DNA of 64,000 nt, taken from contig CAWAXG010000038.1 in NCBI GenBank assembly GCA_963785755.1, positions 1 through 64,000 of the forward strand. Reading direction: 5' to 3'. The notes under the pieces are model-generated. The model saw only the letters and a program-made list of their open reading frames with translations. It was not told the origin of the DNA and ran no database searches. Shown here in pieces: positions 26,333 to 34,562 of the stretch. The DNA is from JACCXG01 sp963785755 (GTDB taxonomy: Bacteria; Acidobacteriota; Vicinamibacteria; Vicinamibacterales; 2-12-FULL-66-21). Each line of letters starts with the position of its first letter. Within the stretch, counting starts at the first letter, position 1. A program made the translations under genes and the position numbers.

Positions 26333-27598
26333 ATGCCGGACGCGGCGGACATCGATCGCGTGCTGACCGCGGTCGACGATGCCGCGGACGAAATCGTCGG
26401 GTTCACCGCCGATCTGATCCGCATCCCCACAATCAATCCGCCGGGTGAGGCATACGAAGAGTGCGCGCGCTTCATCGGCGACCGCCTGCAGCAGTGTACT
26501 CTCGACGTCGAATACCACGCCGCGGACGGCCTGCCCGAACACACGCCCCGTCACCCGCGAATCAACGTCGTCGGCGCGCGGCGCGGCCGCAGCGCACGGC
26601 CGGCCCTGCACCTCAATGGCCACTTCGACGTCGTGCCTCCCGGCGCGGGATGGACCGTCGATCCGTTCGCCGGGCTCGTACGCGACGGCCGCATCTACGG
26701 GCGCGGCGCCTGCGACATGAAAGCGGGGCTCGCCGCGGCGGTCTACGCGGTTGAAGCCATCCGACGCGCCGGCATCCAGCTCGAACGAACGGTTGAAATC
26801 AGCGGTACTGTGGACGAGGAAAGCGGCGGGTTTGCCGGCGTCGCGCTGCTGGCACAGCGCGGCCGGATCGCCAGATCGCGTCAGGACTACGTCATCATTC
26901 CCGAGCCGTTTCACATCGACCGCATCTGCATCGGCCACCGCGGCGTGTACTGGTTCGAGCTGATGACGCACGGCCGGATCGCTCATGGCAGCATGCCGTT
27001 CCTCGGCGTAAACGCCGTCGCGCACATGGCGATGCTCCTCGAGCGCATCGAGCGTGAGCTGGTCCCGTCGCTGGCGACACGGACGACGGCCATGCCGGTC
27101 GTGCCGGATCTCGCGCGGCACGCCACGTTGAACATCAACGCGATCGGCGGCGGCCAGCAGGTCGACGGGCTCCAGACGCCGTGTGTCGCCGATGTCTGCC
27201 GCGCGGTCTTCGATCGCCGCTTCCTGGTCGAGGAAGGATTCGATGCGGTGAAAGCCGAGATCCGATCGCTGCTCGATCGCGCCGCGGCTGACATTCCCGG
27301 ACTCGCCTGCGATCTGCGCGACCTGATGGTCGTGCATCCGGTCCGCACGCCGGAGGAGTCGCCGCTGGTGGCCGCGCTCGAGCGCAGCATCGAGCACGTG
27401 ACCGGCCGGAAGCCCGCCCGAGTCGCGAGTCCCGGCACCTACGATCACAAGCACGTCGATCGCATCGCGGGCATCCCGCACTGCGTCGCCTACGGCCCCG
27501 GGATCCTCGATCTGGCGCACCAGCCGGACGAGTGGTGCGGGGTCGGTGATCTGGTCGACGCCACGAAGGTGCTCGCGCTCAGTATTCTCGACTTGTAG
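26333..27598 (+). CDS. M20 family deacylase/peptidase (ArgE/DapE-like)
   Basis: 421 residues. Two-zinc site visible: HLNGHFDVVPPG (His, Asp), RGACDMKAG (bridging Asp), DEESGGF (Glu pair), EPFHIDRICIGHRG, and TYDHKH near the C-terminus (last His). A dimerisation domain lies between about residues 200 and 320. It hydrolyses an N-acyl-amino acid or dipeptide; DapE, ArgE and carboxypeptidase G2 types cannot be told apart here. No signal peptide. The promoter region is shared with the symporter operon. Confidence 0.88.
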   Translation: MPDAADIDRVLTAVDDAADEIVGFTADLIRIPTINPPGEAYEECARFIGDRLQQCTLDVEYHAADGLPEHTPRHPRINVVGARRGRSARPALHLNGHFDVVPPGAGWTVDPFAGLVRDGRIYGRGACDMKAGLAAAVYAVEAIRRAGIQLERTVEISGTVDEESGGFAGVALLAQRGRIARSRQDYVIIPEPFHIDRICIGHRGVYWFELMTHGRIAHGSMPFLGVNAVAHMAMLLERIERELVPSLATRTTAMPVVPDLARHATLNINAIGGGQQVDGLQTPCVADVCRAVFDRRFLVEEGFDAVKAEIRSLLDRAAADIPGLACDLRDLMVVHPVRTPEESPLVAALERSIEHVTGRKPARVASPGTYDHKHVDRIAGIPHCVAYGPGILDLAHQPDEWCGVGDLVDATKVLALSILDL

Positions 27599-27964
27599 CG
27601 CATGAGCCGTGAAGGCGAGCGTGAGGTGGGAATCGACGAATCGCGGATCGACGCGGATCTCCAGCGGTCGTGCGCGCCGGCCTTGCAGGCCGGCACCCCG
27701 AGGTGAGGATCAGAGAGAAATCACAAGCCGATTCCGATCGCAGTTGGCTTGCGATTTCTCTCTGATCCTCACCTCGGGCCGCGCGTAGCGCGGGCACGAC
27801 CGCGCGTGACCGCCGATCGAGCGCTCGCCTCTGTCAGAAATCCGCGGTATCCGCGAAGATCCGCGACTCGTTAGTTGAACATACTGTCCTCCCGTCCTCC
27901 CGTCCTCCCTGTTCAAAGAATCAGAAGAAGACCCTAGTAAAGTACAGTTCTATCGAGGGCCCCT
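27599..27964. other. intergenic region with long hairpin
   Basis: No gene. It contains GC-rich hairpin CCGGCCTTGCAGGCCGG (27678-27694), the perfect inverted repeat described separately, and CCTCCCGT repeated at about 27893-27910. Confidence 0.6.
27697..27778. repeat. perfect 26-bp inverted repeat
   Basis: Arms 27697-27722 and 27753-27778 are exact reverse complements (CCCGAGGTGAGGATCAGAGA and on). After one mismatch the stem continues with CAAGCC/GGCTTG, leaving a 16-nt loop. It lies about 100 nt after the M20 stop. No T tract follows, so a plain intrinsic terminator is unlikely. Confidence 0.9.
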
Positions 27965-29068
27965 ATGAGACACGCACTCCTATCCTCCGCCTGCGCGGCG
28001 GCCGTAGCAGCAAGCCTCGGCGCCTTCCAGGCACAGAACCCGCCAGCCGCGCCCGACCTCAAGCCGACCGGCGGCCGCGGGCTGACTGAAGTGCACGGGA
28101 TCAAGGTCGGGTCCTTCACGCTCTCCGAGCGCCCGACCGGGTGCACCGTCATTCTCGTGGACGGCGACGGTGTGCCGGGGGGCGTGTCGCAGCGCGGCGG
28201 TGCGCCGGGCACGCGCGAAACCGACCTGCTCGATCCGACCAACATGGTTGATCGCGTGAACGCGGTCGTCCTGTCCGGCGGCAGCGCGTACGGTCTCGAC
28301 ACCGCGCAGGGCGTCGTCCGCTGGCTCGAGGAGCGCAACATCGGATGGAAGGTCGGATCAGGGGTCGTGCCGATCGTGCCCGCGGCGATCCTCATGGACC
28401 TCGGGTTCGGCGGCCAGCCGAAGATCAGGCCGACCGCGGATTGCGGCTATCGGGCGGCGAACTCGGCGACCGCGGGCGCGGTTGCCGAAGGCAATGTCGG
28501 TGCGGGTGCGGGCGCCACGGTCGGCAAGATGGGCGGAGGCCGGTCCATGAAGGGCGGCCTTGGGTCGGCGGCGATCGCGCTGCCGGGCGGCCTCGTCGTC
28601 GCCGCGATTGTCGCGGTCAACGCGGTCGGCGACGTCATCGATCCGGAGACCGGCGCCGTCGTCGCGGGCGTCAGGACTGAGGACGGAAAGGGTCTGGCCG
28701 ACGTGCGAAAGCTGCTTCGCAGCGGCGCGCTGGGACGCCGCCCGCAGCCTCGCGCGGGTGAGAACACGACAATCGGACTGGTCGCGACCAACGCCAGGCT
28801 GACGAAGACGGAGATCAACCGTGTCGCGATGATGGCGGACGACGGGTTCGCGCGCGCGATCAATCCCTCGCACACGACCGGCGATGGCGACACCGTGTTT
28901 TCACTCGCGACCGGCCGGTGGGAGGGCCAGGCGAACGTCAGCATGATCGGCGCGCTCGCGGCCGAGGCGATGGCCGAGGCGATCGTGCGCGCGGTCTCGA
29001 AGGCTGAAAGCCTGAATGGCGTGCCGGCGGCGCGGGAGCTCGGGACCGTACCGGCGCGGATCAAGTAG
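27965..29068 (+). CDS. P1 family peptidase (DmpA/BapA-like, S58)
   Basis: 367 residues with a short signal peptide (ACAAAVAASLGAFQAQ). DmpA-type Ntn hydrolases process themselves before a Ser that becomes the N-terminal nucleophile; the KGGLGSAAIALP segment near residue 200 fits, with the cut between Gly and Ser. Other features: GGSAYGLDTAQGV, NSATAGAVAEGNVGAGAG. These enzymes remove N-terminal residues, often D- or beta-amino acids, from peptides. The gene ends 2 nt before phoD, so they are an operon. Confidence 0.9.
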   Translation: MRHALLSSACAAAVAASLGAFQAQNPPAAPDLKPTGGRGLTEVHGIKVGSFTLSERPTGCTVILVDGDGVPGGVSQRGGAPGTRETDLLDPTNMVDRVNAVVLSGGSAYGLDTAQGVVRWLEERNIGWKVGSGVVPIVPAAILMDLGFGGQPKIRPTADCGYRAANSATAGAVAEGNVGAGAGATVGKMGGGRSMKGGLGSAAIALPGGLVVAAIVAVNAVGDVIDPETGAVVAGVRTEDGKGLADVRKLLRSGALGRRPQPRAGENTTIGLVATNARLTKTEINRVAMMADDGFARAINPSHTTGDGDTVFSLATGRWEGQANVSMIGALAAEAMAEAIVRAVSKAESLNGVPAARELGTVPARIK

Positions 29069-29070
29069 CG

Positions 29071-30666
29071 ATGAGTCCAATACGGATCTCGCGCCGTCAG
29101 TTCGTGGCTGCCGGCGTGCGTGCCTGCGCAGCGGCAACCGTCCTCCCGTCCGCGGCACGAAGCGTCGACTTCCTCACGTCGGGCGCCCCGGCCATCATCC
29201 AGTCCGACGCCTCGCGTCCCGCGATCGCGCAGGGCGTCGCCGCGGGCGACGTCACCAACGGCCGCGCGGTCATCTGGAGCCGCACCGACCGCCCTTCCCG
29301 GCTCATCGTCGAATACTCCACCACGGAAAAATTCGAGACCGTGCTGCGCCGCGTCGGCCCGGCGGCGCTCGAGCCGAGCAACTTTACGTCGCGCGTCGTG
29401 TTGACCGATCTGCCGCCTGATCAGCGCATCTTCTACCGCGTGCAGTTTCAGGATCTCGGCGATCTGCGCACGCTGAGCGTTCCACAGGCCGGCAGCTTCC
29501 GCACGCCGCCATCCAGCGCGCCGCGACGCGACATCACGCTCGCGTGGTCCGCCGATACCGTCGGGCAGGGATGGGGACTCAATCCCGACTGGGGCGGCCT
29601 GCGCCTGTACGAGACGATGCGCCGGGCCGAGCCGGACGTCTTCATCCACTGCGGCGACACGATCTACGCCGATCAGCACTGTCCAGCGGAGATCAAGCTG
29701 GACGACGGCTCGATGTGGAAGAACGTCGTCACCGAGGCCAAGTCCAAGGTCGCCGAGACGCTGGACGAGTTCCGGGGCAACTACCAGTACAACCTGCTCG
29801 ACGAGCACATGCGCCGCTTCAACGCGGAGGTGCCGCAGATCGTCATCTGGGACGATCACGAAGTGCGCGACAACTGGTATGACGCCAGGGATCTCTCGAA
29901 GGACGAGCGCTACAAGGTCAAGAGCGTTCCCCTGCTCGCGGCGCGGGCGCGCCAGGCGTTTCTCGAATACAACCCGATCGCGATCTCGGCGGACGATCGC
30001 GATCGCATCTATCGGACCATTCCCTACGGACCGCTGCTCGAGGTATTCGCGATCGATCTTCGCAGCTACCGCGGCGCGAACAGCGTGAACCGCCAGGCGG
30101 CGCTCGGCGACGACGCGAGGATCTTCGGCGAGTCGCAGCTCGCCGCGTTCAAGTCACGTTTGGCCGCGAGCCGCGCGACGTGGAAGGTGATCGCCAGCGA
30201 CATGCCGATCGGCCTCGTCGTGCGGGATGCGGCGCTGTTCGAAGCGTTCGCGAACGGCGAGGACGGCGCACCACTGGGGCGCGAGCTCGAGGTCGCCGAC
30301 CTGCTGCGATTCATCCGCGCGCAGAAAATCCGCAACGTCGTCTGGGTCACCGGCGACGTGCACTACTGCGCCGCGCACCACTATCACCCTTCGCGCGCGA
30401 AGTTCACCGATTTCGATCCGTTCTGGGAGTTCGTCGCCGGCCCCCTGCACGCCGGCACCTTCGGCCCGGGGACGCTCGACATGACATTCGGTCCGGAGGT
30501 GAAGTTCACGGGCATTCCGAAAGGCATGAAGCCGAACCGGCCGCCGAGCGAGGGTTTTCAGTTCTTCGGGACCATGCGGATCGGCGCGCGCACGCGGGCG
30601 ATGACGGTGCAGCTGCACGATCTCGCTGGCAAGGTGCTCTACGAGGTGGTGCTGCCTGCGGCGTGA
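29071..30666 (+). CDS. phoD: alkaline phosphatase D-like phosphodiesterase/phosphatase, Tat-exported
   Basis: 531 residues. Twin-arginine signal ISRRQFVAAG at the N-terminus, then the PhoD N domain (QGVAAGDVTNGRAVIWSRT) and the metallophosphatase domain with CGDTIYADQHCP, IWDDHEVRDNW and VTGDVHYCAAHHYHP, which supply the Ca/Fe ligands. Releases phosphate from phosphomonoesters and diesters in the periplasm. Follows the P1 peptidase by 2 nt. No Pho-box was identified. Confidence 0.92.
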   Translation: MSPIRISRRQFVAAGVRACAAATVLPSAARSVDFLTSGAPAIIQSDASRPAIAQGVAAGDVTNGRAVIWSRTDRPSRLIVEYSTTEKFETVLRRVGPAALEPSNFTSRVVLTDLPPDQRIFYRVQFQDLGDLRTLSVPQAGSFRTPPSSAPRRDITLAWSADTVGQGWGLNPDWGGLRLYETMRRAEPDVFIHCGDTIYADQHCPAEIKLDDGSMWKNVVTEAKSKVAETLDEFRGNYQYNLLDEHMRRFNAEVPQIVIWDDHEVRDNWYDARDLSKDERYKVKSVPLLAARARQAFLEYNPIAISADDRDRIYRTIPYGPLLEVFAIDLRSYRGANSVNRQAALGDDARIFGESQLAAFKSRLAASRATWKVIASDMPIGLVVRDAALFEAFANGEDGAPLGRELEVADLLRFIRAQKIRNVVWVTGDVHYCAAHHYHPSRAKFTDFDPFWEFVAGPLHAGTFGPGTLDMTFGPEVKFTGIPKGMKPNRPPSEGFQFFGTMRIGARTRAMTVQLHDLAGKVLYEVVLPAA

Positions 30667-30671
30667 ACTCT

Positions 30672-30824
30672 GTCAACTTCCAATCTCCAACTCCCAACTC
30701 CCAAGGAGAACCATTCGAATCACCGGAGTGAAAGTCGCGGCAACCGGGAGATTCCGCGCCTTTTCACCCCGTTGTCGCGAAGCCCGGCTCTTTGGGAGTT
30801 GGAAGTTGGGAGTTGGAAGTTGAC
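30672..30824. repeat. TTGGGAG-word inverted repeat, two 33-bp arms
   Basis: Left arm 30672-30704 (GTCAACTTCCAATCTCCAAC...) and right arm 30792-30824 (TTGGGAGTTGGAAGTTGGGA...) are near-perfect reverse complements. The 87-bp spacer has a second dyad (GGAGTGAAAGTCGCG with TTTTCACCCCGTTGTCGCG). It fills the space between the convergent phoD and DenD-like genes. Confidence 0.85.
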
Positions 30825-30838
30825 AGGATCAAGCCAAC

Positions 30839-31813
30839 TCAGGCGAAAGATAGACCCTGCTCCGCGATATACGCCCGGATAATCTCCTCGAACGATTCAT
30901 CGCCGCGGAAGCCCATCGCCTGTGCCCGCTGCGCGTCGAACGCGCCGGGCCAGCCGTCGACCATCTTCGCGATGCGCTCGTCGCGTTCCCAGCGCACGCG
31001 GCTCGCGACCTCGGGACCGGCTACGCGCTCGAGCGCGGCCACCATTTCCCCCGCGGTGACCGAGATGCCCGGCAGGTTGAGCGTACGGGTCACGCCGAAC
31101 TCTGCCGACGGCAGATCGTGCGCATGGATCAGGCTCTCGATCACGGCTGACGGCGACAGCAGCCACATCCGCGCGGCGGGGCCGACGGGACACACCGCTT
31201 CCTCACCATTCAGCGGTTCGCGAATCACGCCGCTCGCGAACGACGACGCCGCGGCGTTGGGCTTGCCCGGGCGGACGCTGATCGTCGGCAGCCGCAACGC
31301 ACGGCCATCGATGAACCCGCGCCGCGAATAGTCGCTGACCAGCAGCTCGCCGATCGCTTTCTGGACCCCGTACGAGGTCTGCGGATTGACGGCCGTCGTG
31401 TCCAGCACCGTCTCCGGCAGTCCGCCGCCGAAGACCGCGACCGAGCTCGTGAAGACGAACCGCGGCCGCACACCGCTGTGGCGGCAGAGCTCGAGCAACA
31501 ACCGCGTACCTTCGACGTTGATCCGCATGCCGAGGTCGAGGTCCGACTCGGCCCTGCCGCTGACGATCGCGGCCAGGTGGAAGACGGCCGTCGGCCCGGC
31601 ATTCATCGCCCGCTCGAGCACCGATCGATTAGAGATATCGCCAACGACCCGGCGGATCCGTAGATCTGCCGCCGCCGGCGCGACCACGTCGAGGACCGTG
31701 ATGCTCTCGATCGGCTCGGGGCCGTAGCCCGCGGTCAGCGACCCGCGTTGCAACAGCGCGGACGCGAGCCGCTGCCCCAGAAATCCCGCGCCGCCGGTAA
31801 TGAGAACTTTCAT
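30839..31813 (-). CDS. denD: NAD-dependent epimerase/dehydratase (D-erythronate dehydrogenase-like)
   Basis: 324 residues, extended SDR. GGAGFLGQ (residues 7-14) binds NAD; TSSVAVFGGGLP and SYGVQKAIGELL hold the catalytic Ser and Tyr-x3-Lys. RALRLPTISVRPGKPNAAASSF and the LNGEEAVCPV segment match the DenD subgroup, which oxidises D-erythronate or related sugar acids at C2. The rest of the erythronate pathway (DenK, DenC) is not in the window, so the symbol is tentative. Confidence 0.8.
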   Translation of the reverse strand: MKVLITGGAGFLGQRLASALLQRGSLTAGYGPEPIESITVLDVVAPAAADLRIRRVVGDISNRSVLERAMNAGPTAVFHLAAIVSGRAESDLDLGMRINVEGTRLLLELCRHSGVRPRFVFTSSVAVFGGGLPETVLDTTAVNPQTSYGVQKAIGELLVSDYSRRGFIDGRALRLPTISVRPGKPNAAASSFASGVIREPLNGEEAVCPVGPAARMWLLSPSAVIESLIHAHDLPSAEFGVTRTLNLPGISVTAGEMVAALERVAGPEVASRVRWERDERIAKMVDGWPGAFDAQRAQAMGFRGDESFEEIIRAYIAEQGLSFA

Positions 31814-31923
31814 CTATGCAAGATCTTCCGATTGTAGCCGCTGACAAACGCCGCTTTGGAGATTGGGAGTTGACTGAGCCCTCTTTAGAACGGGCGTCGC
31901 GAAGCGAAGCCCGTCCCAGCCCT

Positions 31924-31954
31924 TGATCCCCGATCACAGATCACCGATCCCGAC
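31924..31954. repeat. GATCCCC word array, short
   Basis: GATCCCCGATCACAGATCAC followed by CGATCCC, just downstream of the ahcY stop (31960). A single TTGGGAG-type arm (GGAGATTGGGAGTTGA) lies at 31859-31874, so two word families meet in one gap. Confidence 0.65.
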
Positions 31955-31959
31955 AAGCG

Positions 31960-33459
31960 TCAGTACCGATAGTGTTCCGGCTTGAAAGGCCCTTCCGCCG
32001 GCACCCCGAGGTAGTCCGCCTGCTCCTTCGTCAGCTTGGTCAGCTTCACGCCAAGATGATCGAGGTGCAGCCGGGCGACCTCCTCGTCGAGGTGCTTCGG
32101 AAGGATGTAGACCTTCTTGTCGTACTTGTCATTGTGCTGATGCAGCTCGAGCTGCGCGATGACCTGGTTCGAGAACGACGCGGACATCACGAAGCTCGGA
32201 TGACCGGTGGCGCAGCCGAGATTCATCAGGCGGCCTTCCGCCAGCACCATCACGCTGTGGCCGTCCGGGAAGCGGAACTCGTCGTACTGCGGCTTGATGT
32301 TGATCCGCTGGAGCCCCTTGACCTTCTTCAGGCCGGCCATGTCCACCTCGTTGTCGAAGTGGCCGATGTTGCCGACGATGGCCTTGTCCTTCATCCGCGA
32401 CATGTGGTCGGCGGTGATGATGTTGAGGTTGCCGGTTGCCGTGATGAAGATGTCCGCGCGCTCGACCACGTCGTCGAGCGTCTTCACCTCGTAGCCTTCC
32501 ATCGCCGCCTGCAGCGCGCAGATCGGATCGATTTCGGTGACGATGACGCGGCAGCCCTGGCCGCGGAGCGCCTGGGCGCAGCCCTTGCCGACTTCGCCGA
32601 AGCCGAACACGACCGCGACCTTGCCGCCGAGCATGACGTCGGTGGCGCGGTTGAGGCCGTCGATCACCGAGTGGCGGCAGCCGTAGATGTTGTCGAACTT
32701 GCTCTTGGTGACCGAATCGTTGACGTTGATCGCCGGGAACAGCAGCGTGCCCGCTTCCATCATCTGGTAGAGCCGGTGGACGCCCGTGGTCGTCTCTTCG
32801 CTCACGCCGCGCAGGTCCTTCGCGACCTTGGTCCAGCGGCTGGGATTCTGCTGCAGCTCCTGACGAAGCAGATCGAGGATGACGCCCCACTCTTCCGGCT
32901 CCGCGTCGGCATTGAACGCCGGCACCTTCCCGGCCTTCTCGAACTCGACGCCCTTGTGCACGAGCAGCGTCGCATCGCCGCCGTCGTCCACGATCTGGGT
33001 CGGGCCCGAGCCGTCCGGCCACATCAGCGCTTCGCTCGTGCACCACCAGTATTCCTCGAGCGTTTCGCCTTTCCACGCGAACACCGGAATGCCCTTCGGC
33101 TTCTCTGCCGTTCCACCCGTTTCCGGACGTCCGACGACGACGGCTGAGGCCGCGTGATCCTGCGTCGAGAAGATGTTGCAGGACACCCAGCGGACGTCGG
33201 CGCCGAGATCCGCGAGGGTCTCGATCAGGACGGCCGTCTGGATCGTCATGTGGAGGCTGCCCATGATCTTCGCGCCGGCCAGCGGGTTCTTGCCCTTGTA
33301 TCGCGCACGGAGCGCCATCAAGCCGGGCATCTCCTGTTCAGCCAGCCGGATCTCCTTGCGGCCGAACTCCGCAAGGGACAGGTCCTTCACCTTGTAGGGC
33401 TCGCGGCCGGCCCTGGCGGCCGCCTCGAACGCGTGCATCTCTCGAACCGCAGTACTCAT
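31960..33459 (-). CDS. ahcY: S-adenosylhomocysteine hydrolase
   Basis: 499 residues. Splits S-adenosylhomocysteine into adenosine and homocysteine, using bound NAD. The NAD loop GFGEVGKGCAQALRG is near residue 285; substrate motifs include WVSCNIFSTQDHAAS, VNDSVTKSKFDN and NLGCATGHPSFVMS; the C-terminal KPEHYRY is the conserved tail. An insertion around residues 110-155 is shared with many bacterial forms. The ArsR-methyltransferase regulator lies 56 nt upstream on the same strand, so they are probably co-transcribed. Confidence 0.97.
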   Translation of the reverse strand: MSTAVREMHAFEAAARAGREPYKVKDLSLAEFGRKEIRLAEQEMPGLMALRARYKGKNPLAGAKIMGSLHMTIQTAVLIETLADLGADVRWVSCNIFSTQDHAASAVVVGRPETGGTAEKPKGIPVFAWKGETLEEYWWCTSEALMWPDGSGPTQIVDDGGDATLLVHKGVEFEKAGKVPAFNADAEPEEWGVILDLLRQELQQNPSRWTKVAKDLRGVSEETTTGVHRLYQMMEAGTLLFPAINVNDSVTKSKFDNIYGCRHSVIDGLNRATDVMLGGKVAVVFGFGEVGKGCAQALRGQGCRVIVTEIDPICALQAAMEGYEVKTLDDVVERADIFITATGNLNIITADHMSRMKDKAIVGNIGHFDNEVDMAGLKKVKGLQRINIKPQYDEFRFPDGHSVMVLAEGRLMNLGCATGHPSFVMSASFSNQVIAQLELHQHNDKYDKKVYILPKHLDEEVARLHLDHLGVKLTKLTKEQADYLGVPAEGPFKPEHYRY

Positions 33460-33515
33460 CGAACTACCCCTTTACTGAAGCGAAGCGCACTCCTGCACTC
33501 ACTCTCTTGAACGTG

Positions 33516-34449
33516 TCATTCCCTGGTGCCGGCCGCGACGAACAGCGCCGGCCCCTTCGAGTCCGGATCGGCCGGCAGCGGCACGATCCGGGTGTTCTGA
33601 AACCCCGCGCCGGCCAGCAGCCGCCGCATGTGTTCGTTGGAAAACCCCAGCCACACGTGACCCATCTGACGCCGGTAGTCCTCGCGGTCGTGCGGCAGCA
33701 TATCGGCAATCAGGATTCGGCCGCCCGGCTTGAGGACGCGCGCGACGTCGGTCAGCACGGCCGCAGGATCGGGCAGATGATGCAGCACGAGCATCAACGT
33801 CGCCGCATCCAGCGTCCCGTTGTCGATCGGCAGGGCTTCGAGCTCGCCGCGCCGGACCTCGACGTTCGGCCATTCGCGCAGGCGCCGCCGCGCGGCCTGG
33901 AGCATGTCGCCTGAGCGATCGACGGCGATCACCCGCGAAACGAAGGGCGCGATCGCCGAGGCGAGCTGGCCCGTGCCCGAGCCCAGATCGCCGACCGTCC
34001 AATCTTCGCTCAGAAGACCGGCCAGCGCGTACAGGTGGGACGCTTTGCCGAACAAATCGCTTCTCAGCTTGTCCCATCGGCCCGCCGCCGATTCGAAGAA
34101 CTGCTGCGACGCTGTCCTGCCGGCGCGCGACGACGGTCTTGGCGCGGCGGGCGTCCTGGTCTGCCGCCGACGTTGCCGTCACCTGTTCGCGGAGCAGATG
34201 CCACAGCCGCCGCGGCGCCGGTTCCTGCGGATCGGCCAGGCCGTAATACCGGCTCGTGCCTTCGCGGCGCGACGTCACCCACTGACCGTCCGCGAGCACC
34301 TTCAAATGACGGCTGACCGTTGACTGCGGCAGCTGAAGTACCGCGCACAACTCCCCGACGGTCATCTCATGGCGTTCGAGCAGCACGAGAATGCGGCTGC
34401 GCGTCGCATCGCCCAGAACGGTCAGATCGTCGAAGATGGCGGCTTCCAT
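33516..34449 (-). CDS. ArsR-type repressor fused to SAM methyltransferase (SahR-like), one frameshift
   Basis: Residues 1-95 are an ArsR winged helix (VLGDATRSRILVLLERHEMT, QLPQSTVSRHLKVLADG). The frame shifts near 34112, where the other frame reads FFESAAGRWDKLRSDLFGKA, then continues as a class I methyltransferase (VGDLGSGTGQLASAIAPF, VLHHLPDPAAVLTDVARVLK). Rejoining gives about 310 residues. ArsR-methyltransferase fusions next to ahcY are known or proposed regulators of the SAM cycle that sense S-adenosylhomocysteine. Start ATG 34449 is preferred over the earlier GTG-like start at 34494. Confidence 0.8.
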
Positions 34450-34463
34450 CCGTATATCCGGAT
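34448..34463. promoter_or_regulatory. possible operator, ATCCG-N6-CGGAT
   Basis: Palindrome ATCCG TATATC CGGAT overlaps the start codon of the ArsR-methyltransferase gene. A symmetric site at this place fits autoregulation by an ArsR dimer. Only one copy was seen, none directly before ahcY. Confidence 0.35.
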
Positions 34464-34562
34464 TAACTGTTACACAAAAACCCGCCCAAGGCAAGGCCCT
34501 GATTCCCGTCCGCGTCCTCTTTGTGAAAACCCCTGGCTTCGCGGCGGGTCTTCTCTATTCCG

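Noticed and set aside
31972..33147. 391-codon plus-strand frame opposite ahcY
   Set aside because: AhcY is certain; the antisense frame has no recognisable domain.
33460..33515. SAH riboswitch before ahcY
   Set aside because: The 56-nt gap shows no conserved riboswitch core and is too short for regulator plus expression platform.
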